Made by a program: the position numbers and the translations under genes. The notes beneath the pieces are model-generated. The model was not told the origin of the DNA and did no database searches. It saw only the letters and a program-made list of their open reading frames with translations. DNA of 64,000 nucleotides. Origin: Pratylenchus scribneri. Its lineage: Eukaryota > Nematoda > Chromadorea > Rhabditida > Pratylenchidae. Positions 11,727 to 21,102 of the stretch are shown here, piece by piece; the stretch's first letter is position 1; each line of letters starts with the position of its first letter. The stretch is from NCBI GenBank assembly GCA_030063045.1, contig JAQSEB010000041.1:3713501-3777500 (forward strand), written 5' to 3'.

Positions 11727-13473
11727 AAAATAATTTAAATTGGTATATCATTATCTACTTCACAGGATCAACAAATGTTCTTCTCGTCCCCTGGTCCAAT
11801 TCCCAAATTGGATCGGTGCCTGCTGCCTGCACAGTGCACATTTTTCATCGCTTTCAGTGTGATTGGCCAAATTGTTCCATGCATTGCGAAGAAAAAATCA
11901 AAAAATAAAATCCATAAATATGTTTAAATTATATTTTTCAATCATTTTTATTAAATCATTAAATTTTTCGGTGTTGGGGGTTTTGGGAATTTTTTATAAA
12001 TAATTAATTTTTGTTTAAATAAGTATATGATAAACAGAAAAGTTTATAGGTTGCATTTTGCATTAAAATTTTGTCTTAATTTCTTAAATCTAAATCTTTA
12101 ATAATTGATTTTCTCGTAATTTAATTATATGATAAAATATGAAATGTGCGTATTTCCGGCAGCCATTTCGTCGGCATGGGCCATTCCCAAAATTGGGTGG
12201 GTACTGGGTACCCGAACAAGGTCTCATCGTATTCAGGGCCAAATTTACCATGCATTGCGAAATGCGAAGTCAAAAATAAAAAATTAAATTCACAAATATT
12301 TTATTAATTTTTTAAAATCATTTTTTTTATTAAATTTTTCGATGTTTATGGTATGTAATTTTTTAATTAATAATTAGTTTTTGTTTAAATAATTATATAA
12401 TAAATGACAGAAAAGTCTATGGATAACATTTTACATTATAATTTTATGCTAATTTTTTTCTATATAATTTATTAGATTTTTTCATAATTTTATAACAATA
12501 AATGTACAATTTTTCAATCATTTAACACACAGCAATTCCGTCACTGGACATTCCATATTTTTGGCCTTGGCATTCATAGATCCGAATGAACATCGTAGCC
12601 CTAGACTCGTTCTACCATAATAGCGAAATGGAACACCGGGGATGCGGCAATGTAAACATAGAAAGGCCATCGAAGCAAATAGACCATCCAAACTGGGTTT
12701 AGCTAGGGACAAAATTTTGTGTTATATTGTTGATAGGGTATTCGAGGGCAAAGAGTACCTTAGAAAATAACTTTCATTTACATTTTATAGAGAATATTAT
12801 TTTAAAATTTTTCTTTGTTTCTTTTTTTAATTTGATCCGAAGGTCCGAACGGTCTCGCATAATTAATGAGAGTTTGAAATTTTTCTAAAATAAATAAAAA
12901 TTTTGATTAATTTATTTTATGGGTTTAATTTTAAATTTTAAAATTATAAATTTTTGTGTCTTAAATGAAAAAAATTTTAAATGTTAAAAAGAATAGAATT
13001 GGAATCAAATTTTAATTTAATTTCTTCTTCTCTTCTAAAATTTTAATTTTAATTAAAAATTTACATTTTCCTAAGATTAGCATAAAATATTATTTATTGG
13101 AGAAATTGAAAAGCAAGAAAAATATTTCTTTAGAATTCCTAAATTTAAATAAATATTGTATAAAATTTTTTGGATGATTATATATTTAAGGTGGAAATGG
13201 AACAAAATGGAATAAAATCCTCATTTATAAATATATTGCGTAATAATCATAAATATTTAGAAACTAATTTTATTAAATCATTTATTATTAAATTTTTTCG
13301 AGATTGATTAAGTTGTTGCAAATTATTAAATTAATAATTAATTTATTAATCTTTTAATAAATGAGAAATCAAATAAATTTATGGGTTTCATTTTCATTAT
13401 TTTTTTTGACCGATATTATAAATAATAAATAATTGGTTTTTCAAATTATTTATTAATAAAAAATTGTCCAATT
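11727..13473. repeat. Duplicated receptor segment, copy A
   Basis: This stretch reappears at about 24390-26132, offset about 12.66 kb, with very few differences between roughly 11.9 and 13.47 kb. Examples are an 8-bp deletion near 24.63 kb, 'caataaatg/caataaatc' and single-base changes. Identity falls to the left (about 88% over 11.76-11.88 kb) and stops abruptly on the right after 'aaaattgtccaa'. It includes plus-strand receptor fragments at 11.76-11.89 kb and 12.16-12.26 kb and a minus-strand fragment at 12.52-12.73 kb. Recent segmental duplication or gene conversion is the simplest explanation. Confidence 0.9.
12518..12735 (-). pseudogene. Sre/Sra-like chemoreceptor exon with stops (copy A)
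   Basis: In the receptor frame the reverse strand reads LNPVWMVYLLRWPFYVYIAA, then a segment with HFAIMVERV, followed by TAG where paralogues have TGG (W), and a second stop further on. A different frame is open here for 64 codons but does not match the family. The identical sequence lies at 25182-25399. In nematode Sre-type receptors an ER..AT.....YE signature follows a membrane segment; here that signature is destroyed, so this is a pseudogene. Confidence 0.6.
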
Positions 13474-13489
13474 TTTCTTTAATTTGGCC

Positions 13490-13605
13490 TATCAAAATTC
13501 CGGCATTGGCCAGCTCATATTTGGGCCTTGGCGTTCATAGCTCCGAATGAACACGGTAGCTCAGACTCTTTCGGCCATATATGCGAAATGAAGTTATAAA
13601 TTATA
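13490..13605 (-). pseudogene. Partial Sre/Sra-like exon
   Basis: Just right of the duplicated segment, the phrases 'aattccggcattggccagc' and 'cgttcatagctccgaatg' encode, on the minus strand, a fragment like ..AERV*ATVFI..YERQGP; it ends abruptly at about 13600. A relic of another unit. Confidence 0.45.
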
Positions 13606-14004
13606 AAAATTCAAAACTAGAAACTAAATGGTTTATATAATAATGCTTAAAATTATTCAAATTTTTATTATAAAATTTATTTTTTTTTTCATTCACAATT
13701 AAATTATCGTGCTTTGAGTGGCCATTTTTGTGAAAATTTGTAAACCATAAAATTATTTTATAATAAATTCACCATAAGTTCTCTCAAATCATTTCATTTT
13801 TTGAAAATGGAAGGACTCAATTAGAGTGAACAACAAAAATAAATTCAACTAATAAATTAAATAATAAAAGATTTTTAATTCTGGGATTTGATATTTATTA
13901 AATTTTCGAAATTATTTAAAAATATTATTGGTGTTTTTTCGGGATTGATTTTAATAGTAAAATAAATAAATCTTATTAAATTATTTTTCAAATATACCAG
14001 AGAT

Positions 14005-14170
14005 TGGTTGAGCTCAAGCAAGAGCTCAAGGTCAAGCAGATTCTTGACCTTGACTTGAGCGCAAGTCAAGTTAGCTTGACTTGAGCTGACCCCAAGATCA
14101 AGTCAAGTCAGGTCAAGTTGGTAAAGCACTTTTCCTTGACCTTTTGCTTGAGCTCAAGCACTTTTACTTA
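14005..14170. repeat. CTTGA/TCAAG palindromic cluster
   Basis: A dense run of TCAAG and its complement CTTGA. 'gagctcaagcaagagctc' begins near 14009 and 'ccttttgcttgagctcaagc' lies near 14141, so the ends are inverted copies and the interior has many nested ones. It may be a small foldback MITE. No unambiguous target duplication was found. Confidence 0.45.
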
Positions 14171-14399
14171 ACCTGATTTTTGTACAAATTTACAGTATTT
14201 TATAGCATTTTTTCCAAAATTTTTCGCATCGCGGCCATTTTTATACTAAATTTTTTTGACATCCAAACCAGCAAAGGTATTTCTTTTGTGATGATTTTGT
14301 GAAATTCTATTAAAAAAATTTTTATTCCATCAAATTTTTCGAATTCAAAAAAAAATACAAAGTTTTTGAAAATTTCTAATTCCTTTAATATGATTTTAT

Positions 14400-14480
14400 A
14401 ATTCTTATTTTATAATGGGGGAGTGGCACCCCGAGGTGCCGGGGGAGTAGGGAGAAAAATTAAAGTTTTTCCTTTATAAA
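14400..14480. other. Short G+C-rich hairpin patch
   Basis: 'ggcaccccgaggtgcc' forms a 6-bp stem with a CCGA loop in otherwise A/T sequence, within a patch (14.2-14.7 kb) that is not receptor-like. No gene supported. Confidence 0.3.
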
Positions 14481-15120
14481 TTACACTAAAAACCGAACAA
14501 ATTTCACGCTCGCGCCTATCGGTGCTCGCATTAATATTTTTCATCAAATTTTTTTCCAAAAACATTGCAATTTTTGAAAATTTTCGGTCTTTTGGCCTGT
14601 AAATTAGCAAAACCCCAAGGGTGCTATAATTTTTCCATTAACGACTCCTCTGGAAAAATGCTGGAAACGCCAATGAAATGGTATTCCCCATCTGGTTCAT
14701 CCAATTATGCTTAAAAAAACATAAATGCCAAACAAAAAGATTATCAACCTCTGTATATTTTGATTTAATTTTCTCGTCATATTTTAGAAAATAAAATTCT
14801 ACAATTTAATTATATTGAGAAATTTTACTATTAATTATTAAAATGAATAAATATTAAATTAAATATTTAACTTCTATTTAAATAAATTATTTTATCATTA
14901 AAAAGTTATAACCAAAAAAAAACCAAAAATATTTTAAAATTATTTATAATTTTTTTATTAAATAATTAAATTTTTTCGATGTTGATTTGTCAGATTTTTC
15001 AAAAAATAATTAATTTTTGTTTAAATAAATATATGATAAATGACAGAAATTTTTATGGGTTGCATTTGCTTTATAATTTTATTCTTTAAATCATAAGTAA
15101 TTGATTTTTATCCATAATAT

Positions 15121-15395
15121 AATAATAAAAAATGGTTAAATTTTCCCACAATTTTGCTAACCAAAATTTTCGGCACTGACCAGCGCATATTTTTGGCCAT
15201 GGCATTATAGTTCTGAATGAAAACCGTAGTCCAAACTCGTTCGGCCATAATGGCAAAATGGAACATTGGATATGGGACAATGTAAACATAGAAGGGCAAT
15301 CAAAGTAAATGGACCATCCAAACTCGATTTAACCAAGGGCAGAACTCTGCTAATGTATTGTTTGTTGATAGTGGGGATTTCGAGTGTCAATAGAA
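15121..15395 (-). pseudogene. Sre/Sra-like chemoreceptor exon, longest open relic
   Basis: The reverse strand encodes MPFYVYIVPYPMFHFAIMAE followed directly by RVWTTVFIQNYNAMAKNMRW and a short hydrophobic end. The consensus from the 20950 copy is ERIWATVF...YERQGHKYG, so T replaces A and the YER is changed. Upstream on the same strand, WMVHLL is followed by a stop at a position where other copies have R or W. The exon is mostly open but diverged at signature positions. It is probably a decaying member of the Sre-like array; a single missing exon cannot be ruled out. Confidence 0.5.
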
Positions 15396-16319
15396 TCTTA
15401 CAAAATTATTTTTTTTTTTAAAATTTTACTGAAAATATTATTATTAAATTTTTATTATTTCATTTTTTGATCCATTTTATTTAGCGCATAATTTAATGAA
15501 ATATAATTTTTCTAAATAAATGAAAATGTTTGCCAATTTTCCCCTTATTATATTTAAAATATTAAACAAAATTTTTTATAAAATTTCAGCACACAACTGT
15601 CATGAATAAGCCAACAAAAATTCCATATAAAATTAATACATTGATTAATAAAATTTGTTTTAAAAAATAAAATGATAAATTTTTAATCCAAATTTAAAAT
15701 TTAAATATTTTTAATTCTATAATATGAAAAATATGTAAGAATGTTATTTTTCTATGAAATTTAAAGTTAAATTCTAAGTTTTTTTCAAATCACTTCATTA
15801 TTGAATATGTAACGATGTACAATTGCAATAAAAATAAATATATATATAAATAAATTTAAAAAATAAAAGATTTTTGTATTCGTGTACGTATTTTTTTTTC
15901 CAAAATATTTATATAAAAAAATTTATTTTTCTTCCATTTTAGATTCTTAATAATTTTCATATCTCTCTAAAATCTAAATTATCAAAAAAAAATAGAATGA
16001 ACAATTTAATTCAGAAAAAAAACAATTTTTTTTGCAGAAATTTTTCGGTAAAACTTTTATAAAATTTTATTATAAAAAAATGTTCAACATACGAAAATAA
16101 ATTATTTTATAAAATACATAAATATTTTAAAAATTATTTTTTTTATTAAATCATTAAATTTTTTGATGTAGATGGAATTGAAGATTTTTAAAATTAATTT
16201 ATCTTTTTAAATAAAAGAAAATCACATAATTTTATGAGTTGTATTTTACATTATAATTTTATCCTAATTAATTCATATAAATAATAGATATTTTCATTTT
16301 AGTTCGATTTTTTTTTAAT

Positions 16320-16385
16320 TTTTTCTACCGCAATTCCGGAAATGGCCAGTCCATATTTATGGCCTTGGCATTCATCCATGCAATG
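16320..16385 (-). pseudogene. Truncated receptor exon end
   Basis: 'gcaattccggaaatggccag' and 'ccatatttatggccttggc' match the 3' part of the minus-strand receptor exon; the match stops at 'ttcatccatgc'. Confidence 0.4.
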
Positions 16386-16705
16386 AATTTTCAATATAAA
16401 ATGAATTGATTGAATTTTAAATTTATTTCAATTGAGCATATTCTTTTAGGCTTATTTGAAATTTTTTCTATGCTAATTCAAAGTAAATTTCCTAAATTAC
16501 TTAAAAAATTCATGGGTTGTAAAGAAAGTAAAAAAAATATAAGTTGGCGCGAAAATTCGTCACCACGACCATTCGTCACTTCGAAAATTTATTTCCACGT
16601 TTATTTAACAATTCACCACTAATTTTTTGTTGAAATTAATTTTAAATTATTTTGGAGAAAATTTTATGTATTTATTTATTTCCTATATATGCAATTTAAA
16701 AGATG

Positions 16706-16887
16706 TGTAATAACTCTACACTGCTATTAAGCCAAAGGCGGGTAAAATGTTTGGCACCAGGCGGGTCTCGAACCCGCGACGTCCTCACACATAGTGAGTC
16801 TCTACCAATTGAGCCGCTGGTGCACCTTCACCCAGCAGTGTTTAGTTCTTTTCGTTCTTTTCCCCTCTCCCATCCTTGGGCACAACA
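16706..16887 (-). repeat. 3' LTR of the TRIM element
   Basis: 182-bp terminal direct repeat, TGTAATAACT...GGGCACAACA on the plus strand. Because the element reads on the minus strand this is the 3' LTR. It differs from the other LTR only at 16816. Confidence 0.88.
16754..16823 (-). ncRNA. tRNA-like unit in the 3' LTR
   Basis: Same as the unit at 17108-17177 except for one base: box A reads CGGCTCAATTGG instead of TGGCTCAATTGG (G at 16816 on the plus strand). Box B, the acceptor stem and the TTTT are intact. Confidence 0.72.
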
Positions 16888-17059
16888 TCCCACCGCCCTC
16901 GGATGACCGGTCCCTTCGGTCTTATAAGCACAGAGCCTATTGCCAATGAGCACAGAGCCCATTTGACCCGACCAACCCACATTCACATAGAGTGTAGGTT
17001 CCCGGCAGAGATAGACACAAAGCCCATTGCTCTGAAGAGAGGTCCTGCAAGGGTCGCCA

Positions 17060-17241
17060 TGTAATAACTCTACACTGCTATTAAGCCAAAGGCGGGTAAA
17101 ATGTTTGGCACCAGGCGGGTCTCGAACCCGCGACGTCCTCACACATAGTGAGTCTCTACCAATTGAGCCACTGGTGCACCTTCACCCAGCAGTGTTTAGT
17201 TCTTTTCGTTCTTTTCCCCTCTCCCATCCTTGGGCACAACA
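17060..17241 (-). repeat. 5' LTR of the TRIM element
   Basis: 182-bp terminal direct repeat. On the minus strand it begins TGTTGTGCCCAAGG and ends GAGTTATTACA, and the putative primer-binding site TGGCGACC follows with no spacer. It carries the version of the tRNA-like unit with the intact box A (TGGCTCAATTGG). Confidence 0.88.
17108..17177 (-). ncRNA. tRNA-like pol III unit in the 5' LTR
   Basis: On the minus strand GCACCAG and CTGGTGC form a perfect 7-bp acceptor stem. TGGCTCAATTGG is a box A and GGTTCGAGACC a perfect box B inside a GCGGG/CCCGC T-arm. TTTT follows a few bases after the 3' end, as a pol III terminator would. The middle arm is not canonical: CTCAC-TATGT-GTGAG gives a 5-base loop. 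A 4-bp stem with a 7-base loop would put ATG in the anticodon place. At about 70 bases it is short. It is better read as a tRNA-derived promoter module than as a working tRNA gene. Confidence 0.75.
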
Positions 17242-17245
17242 GATG

Positions 17246-18650
17246 AATTTTTTCATCATACTTTTTTAATTAAACGAATCAGGACCTAAGGGGTTTTGTT
17301 TTCGATCAATTTTGGTAGAATATTTACCATACGATAGAGCTCTAAGAGTTGCATTGTTTGTTCTAAGCTTGGTTTCTGGCAAGTTTTCTCAACAAATACT
17401 GCCATGAATGAGCTCACAAAAATTCCAAATAAAATCAGCACATTGATGAACAATATCTGCTTTTAAAAATAAATGTTTAAATTTGATTTTTTATTTTATT
17501 TTTAATTTAATCCGATTGCACCAATTTGTCTTTTTGGACTATTCATCGACGATGACATTCGGGTGGCGATTCAATGGAAATGATTCAAATTTCTAATTTT
17601 AATTAAAAATTTTAAAATAATAATTAATTTTATGAGTAAGAAAAATTTATTTTAAATCATTTAATTTATTTGTTATCCTCATTCAATAAAAATTTTTTCA
17701 AATTTTCTTTTCAAATTAAATGTTTTAAAGAAAAATAGACAATCTATTGAATTGAACCATTTAAATATTTTATTAAATTTATCCATAAATATAAAAGATA
17801 AACTCGAATTAAATCAAAAATTGATTGATTCTAGAAGGAAAATTTTAATATTTGAAAAATCAAATAATTTTATATTTTTTTAAAATGCTTAAGTTTTTAC
17901 AAAATAATTTAATTTACATAAAAAAATAATTAACCATTATTTCATTATAAATTTAACATTAGTAAAATTGGATTTTTTACCTATTATTTAATAAAATTTA
18001 AATTGAAAATTTGGATAACAAAATTTTGATTAAACCTAAAATCACAGAAAAAACATTTTTATAATTATAGAAAAACTAATTGACATTTTCCAATAATAAT
18101 AAAAATATATTTATGCAAAATTTAGAATCTCAAAAAAATGCCCATTTAGGAAGTATACTCATCGCAAATTTCGACAATAATTCTAAATTCAATGAGTTTT
18201 TTATTTTTTAAAGGAACATTTAAAAATATTTTTGAAAGTTTATTTATTTTTTTTGAGTAAAATCTCTTTTTAAAAATGTAATGATTAAATTTTATTCTTT
18301 AATTCTAATAAAAAAAATTAATTTTGCAGTTTTATAATAAAAATATTTTTAAAATTTAAACAACTAGAAATTGAAATCCATAAAATTATTTTAAAATTCA
18401 ATATAAATTTTCTGAAATTGTTATGCTTTTAAATTGGAATTTGTATAAATGTAGATTTTTTATTAAAATAATAATATTTATAAAATATTTAAAATTTTGA
18501 AACTAATTTAGAAAAATAATTTTTGCTAGAGATTATTGTTAAATGAAAATAAATAAATTTCATAAGATTTTCCTACAATTCAAATCCAATAAACTGTTTT
18601 CAATTATTTTAATTGTAAAATAAAATTTATTAATTAAATTAAATTTCGTT
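17246..18650. other. A+T-rich intergenic, no gene recognised
   Basis: A patch at about 17510-17590 ('gattgcaccaatttgtcttt', 'ttggactattcatcgacgat') recurs at 21505-21580, with 'ttttggactgttcatcgact', so it is part of the receptor-unit repeat. The rest is A/T-rich with no open exon. Confidence 0.4.
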
Positions 18651-18790
18651 ATAAAATTGTATTTGCTATTTAAATAACTCAAAATAAAATTCCCGTGCAA
18701 TTTGAGTGGCCATTTTTTACAAATCCATATAATTTTGATCAATAAAATTATTGTTATCATGCCAAGTAGTACTCAATAAAACATAGATGT
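18640..18790 (-). pseudogene. Receptor first-membrane-segment relic
   Basis: On the minus strand the frame reads LGMITIILLIKIIWICKKWP then LKLHGNFILSYLN, matching the membrane segment of the 19634 exon (LGMITTILLMKILWIW). The start-codon part is missing. The continuation shows what normally follows the membrane segment and supports the view that the 19404-19634 frame is chimeric. Confidence 0.45.
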
Positions 18791-19403
18791 CAAATAAAAA
18801 GATGATCCACCACTGTAATTGAAATTTAAATTAACTTATAATTAATTATTTTTTTCAAATTTCAATTACTATATTTATAAATATTAAAATGAATTTAAAA
18901 CATTTTTAATATCTCAAATGAATTTTAAAAATTCAATAAGAATAAAATAAATAAAAACTAGAACATAAAATTTATTTATTAAAATCATTTTTACTAAACA
19001 ATTAAATTTTTTCGACGACGTCAGTCTCGCTGTTTTTTTTTAATTAATAAATAAATAACTTTTTAATAAATGATAAATCATAGATAATTTTTATGGGTTG
19101 AATTTTGTATTATAATTTTATTGTAATTTAAAATTATTTTTTTTAATAAATGATTAGTAATAAAAATTTTTATGTGTTCCATTTTATAAAAAAAAATTCG
19201 ATTTTATTTCCATTCATTTTATAATTAAAAATTCCCTTTTTATTTATTTTAAATACAAAAAAAAATTAAAACTAAACCCATAAAATAAATTTACTAATAT
19301 ATTTATTTTATTTTAGAAAAATCAAATTTTTTTTAAAATTATACTCCCAGACTCAAAATTCATTATAAATGAAACAATAATAAATTTTATAATAATAATA
19401 TAA

Positions 19404-19634
19404 TCAATAAAATTTTAAAAAAATAAAAATAATTTCCAAGATTCTTTTGGCTCTCGAAACACAGCGAGTGATGAGTTCCATGGCCCATATCCATAAAATT
19501 TTCATCAACAAAATTGTTGTTATCATGCCAAGTATTAATTGGGCAATGCGCACAATATTATAGCCAAAATCATGGACGGAGGCATGGTCCGCCGCACTAT
19601 TCGCTTCATTAATGGTGTTTTTGGAAGTAGTCAT
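19404..19634 (-). pseudogene. Receptor N-terminal exon, chimeric 3' part
   Basis: An ATG at 19634 (minus) opens MTTSKNTINEANSAADHASV, continuing HDFGYNIVRIAQLILGMITT into a membrane segment (ILLMKILWIW). A paralogous start lies at 23585 and a paralogous membrane segment at 18.7 kb. After about 19487 the sequence instead matches, in the opposite orientation, a different part of the unit ('cgagagccaaaagaatcttgg' versus plus-strand 'cgagtgtcaatagaatcttac' at 15380). The 3' part is therefore probably an inversion join, not native coding. The N-terminal exon itself looks genuine: polar extracellular start, then TM1. Confidence 0.5.
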
Positions 19635-20270
19635 TTAGGGTCAATAATATAAATTTGATGGACTTTAATAAAATTCGGCAAGAATATTCTGCGAAAAATG
19701 AAATTAGAATACAAAAAACGATGATTTCATTTAAAGATTTAAAATTTAATGAAAATAATTTAAGTAAGTAGACTGAGAAAATTGTTCAATGTACACTTAA
19801 CAATTATGTATGTCCCATCAAAAATGATATCAATAATTGGATAAAATAAATGAGAATATTTTCTGAGAAAATATGATAAAAAATGGAAATAATTTAAGAA
19901 AAAAGTAATTGGCATTTATTCGACACCATAATGAACAAAAATGTTCAAAGCGCGAAAATTGTTAAAAATAATGGGGTTAGGATTTTAATTTTAATGGATT
20001 GAATGGGACGGAAATGAGTATCGGATTTTGGCCGTGAGAAATGAGAAAGTAAGAAGAATTTTAATTTTTTCATTTCCTTCATCATTCATCAATCAAAATT
20101 TTTTCAAATTTTTCACAATCAAATGAACCAGTTTTCATTCCAAACTTGTTTTTGTCTTATTTAAAATTTCGTTCTCCATACAATCAGTCAAATTTTGTTT
20201 GTCCTTTTACACTGATTTAAAAGACGAATATATTTTGAATTAAAATAAATCATTATTAAATTAGGCACAA

Positions 20271-20656
20271 ATGTCTACACAACGAGTTGGCTATATCGGG
20301 CTATATGCTAGGATTCAAGGATGGCAATTGCGGCGAATTCGGTGATGTAATCAGTGAAAGTGTGTTGAAACAGTTAGAAGACCAATATCCTGACAATGAG
20401 GAATTCCGTGCTGGCTATATTGATGGATTTGAGGATGGCATTAATGAGAGAAAGGTGAGGAGTGGAAAATTTGTATGGGATTTAAATGGATTTAAAATTG
20501 ACAAATTCCTTAGTTCTTAATATTTCCTAATTTTAAAATAATAATCTGTCATAATAAATAGTAGATAAACTTTGTAAATGTCAAATTATATTTGCATTTT
20601 TTTGCCAGAATATTCCAAAGCCGGTGCAGCAAAATTTAGATAATGACAACAGTTGA
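20271..20656 (+). CDS. Small two-exon gene of unknown function
   Basis: The frame from ATG 20305 runs MLGFKDGNCGEFGDVISESV ... RAGYIDGFEDGINERK to a donor (AAAG|GTGAGG) at 20454. An exon at 20609-20656, after 'tttttgccag', adds NIPKPVQQNLDNDNS and TGA, with phase 0 preserved (65 residues). Two similar G-x-x-x-G-x-x-D-G turns (GYMLGFKDG, GYIDGFEDG) suggest an internal repeat. A better-placed ATG at 20271 (preceded by 'ttaaattaggcacaa', a possible trans-splice acceptor) starts MSTQRVGYI but is in another frame, and GYI/GYM suggest one base was lost or gained near 20295. So the gene may be frameshifted, or it may start at 20305. Not recognised. It is the most G+C-rich coding-like stretch between 17 and 29 kb. 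Confidence 0.5.
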
Positions 20657-20949
20657 ATATGCATTAAATTTACAAATGAGACTGTGATAACAAAAATTAA
20701 AAATGTCAAAAATGTATTCAATAATTCCATTTTTCATTATTAATTTTTAAAATCTTTTTTTTTATTAAATAACTAAATTTTTCGTTTTTGTCGATCCTAC
20801 CGATTTTTCAAATAATATATAAATACATAATTTTTTAATAAATGATTAGTAATAAATAATTTTATGGTTGCATTTTACATCATAATTTTATAATAATCTT
20901 AAAATTAAATAATTAATAGAATAATCTTTTTTTCAAAATTTATAATAAA

Positions 20950-21102
20950 TTATTTTCCCATAATTTTGTTCACCACAATTCCGACACTGGCAAGCCCATA
21001 TTTATGGCCTTGTCGTTCATAGCTCAGAATGAACACCGTAGCCCAGATTCGTTCAGCCATAATGGTGAAATAGACCATCGACGATGCTGCGGCAATGTAA
21101 AA
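20950..21102 (-). pseudogene. Best-preserved Sre/Sra-like signature exon
   Basis: The reverse strand is open as FYIAASSMVYFTIMAERIWA, then TVFILSYERQGHKYGLASVG, then IVVNKIMGK and TAA. ER-W-AT.....YER is the signature that follows a membrane segment in nematode Sre-type seven-transmembrane chemoreceptors. No intact upstream or downstream exon could be joined, so it is listed as a probable pseudogene, but this exon shows the ancestral sequence of the many broken copies at 2.7, 12.6, 13.5, 15.2, 16.3 and 25.3 kb. Confidence 0.55.

Larger units (their letters stand above)
16706..17241 (-). mobile_element. TRIM-like miniature LTR retroelement with tRNA-like LTRs
   Basis: Two 182-bp direct repeats (16706-16887, 17060-17241) differ at one base (16816 G, 17170 A) and both run TG...CA. 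They flank a 172-bp interior. GATG is duplicated outside (16702-16705, 17242-17245). On the minus strand the interior starts immediately after the 5' LTR with TGGCGACCCTTGCAGG, a plausible tRNA-primed binding site, and ends in the purine-rich GAGGGCGGTGGGA before the 3' LTR. These are the marks of a terminal-repeat retrotransposon in miniature. It has no coding capacity, so it would move with enzymes supplied in trans. Unusually, each LTR contains a tRNA-like unit. The near-identical LTRs imply a very recent insertion. It is far richer in G+C than its neighbourhood. Confidence 0.9.

Noticed and set aside
12518..12712. 64-codon minus ORF (also 25182-25376) as a gene
   Set aside because: It is in a different frame from the receptor family sequence; the family frame contains stops, so the ORF is a by-product.
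14410..14610. 66-codon minus ORF
   Set aside because: No splice context, family motif or conservation within the window; its openness follows from the local G+C-rich hairpin patch.
16754..16823. Functional tRNA gene
   Set aside because: The anticodon arm is non-standard and an identical unit sits in both LTRs of a mobile element.
16703..17142. ORFs of 67, 104 and 62 codons in the G+C-rich block
   Set aside because: They lie across the TRIM LTRs and the tRNA-like units; the openness comes from composition, and the non-coding structure explains the sequence.
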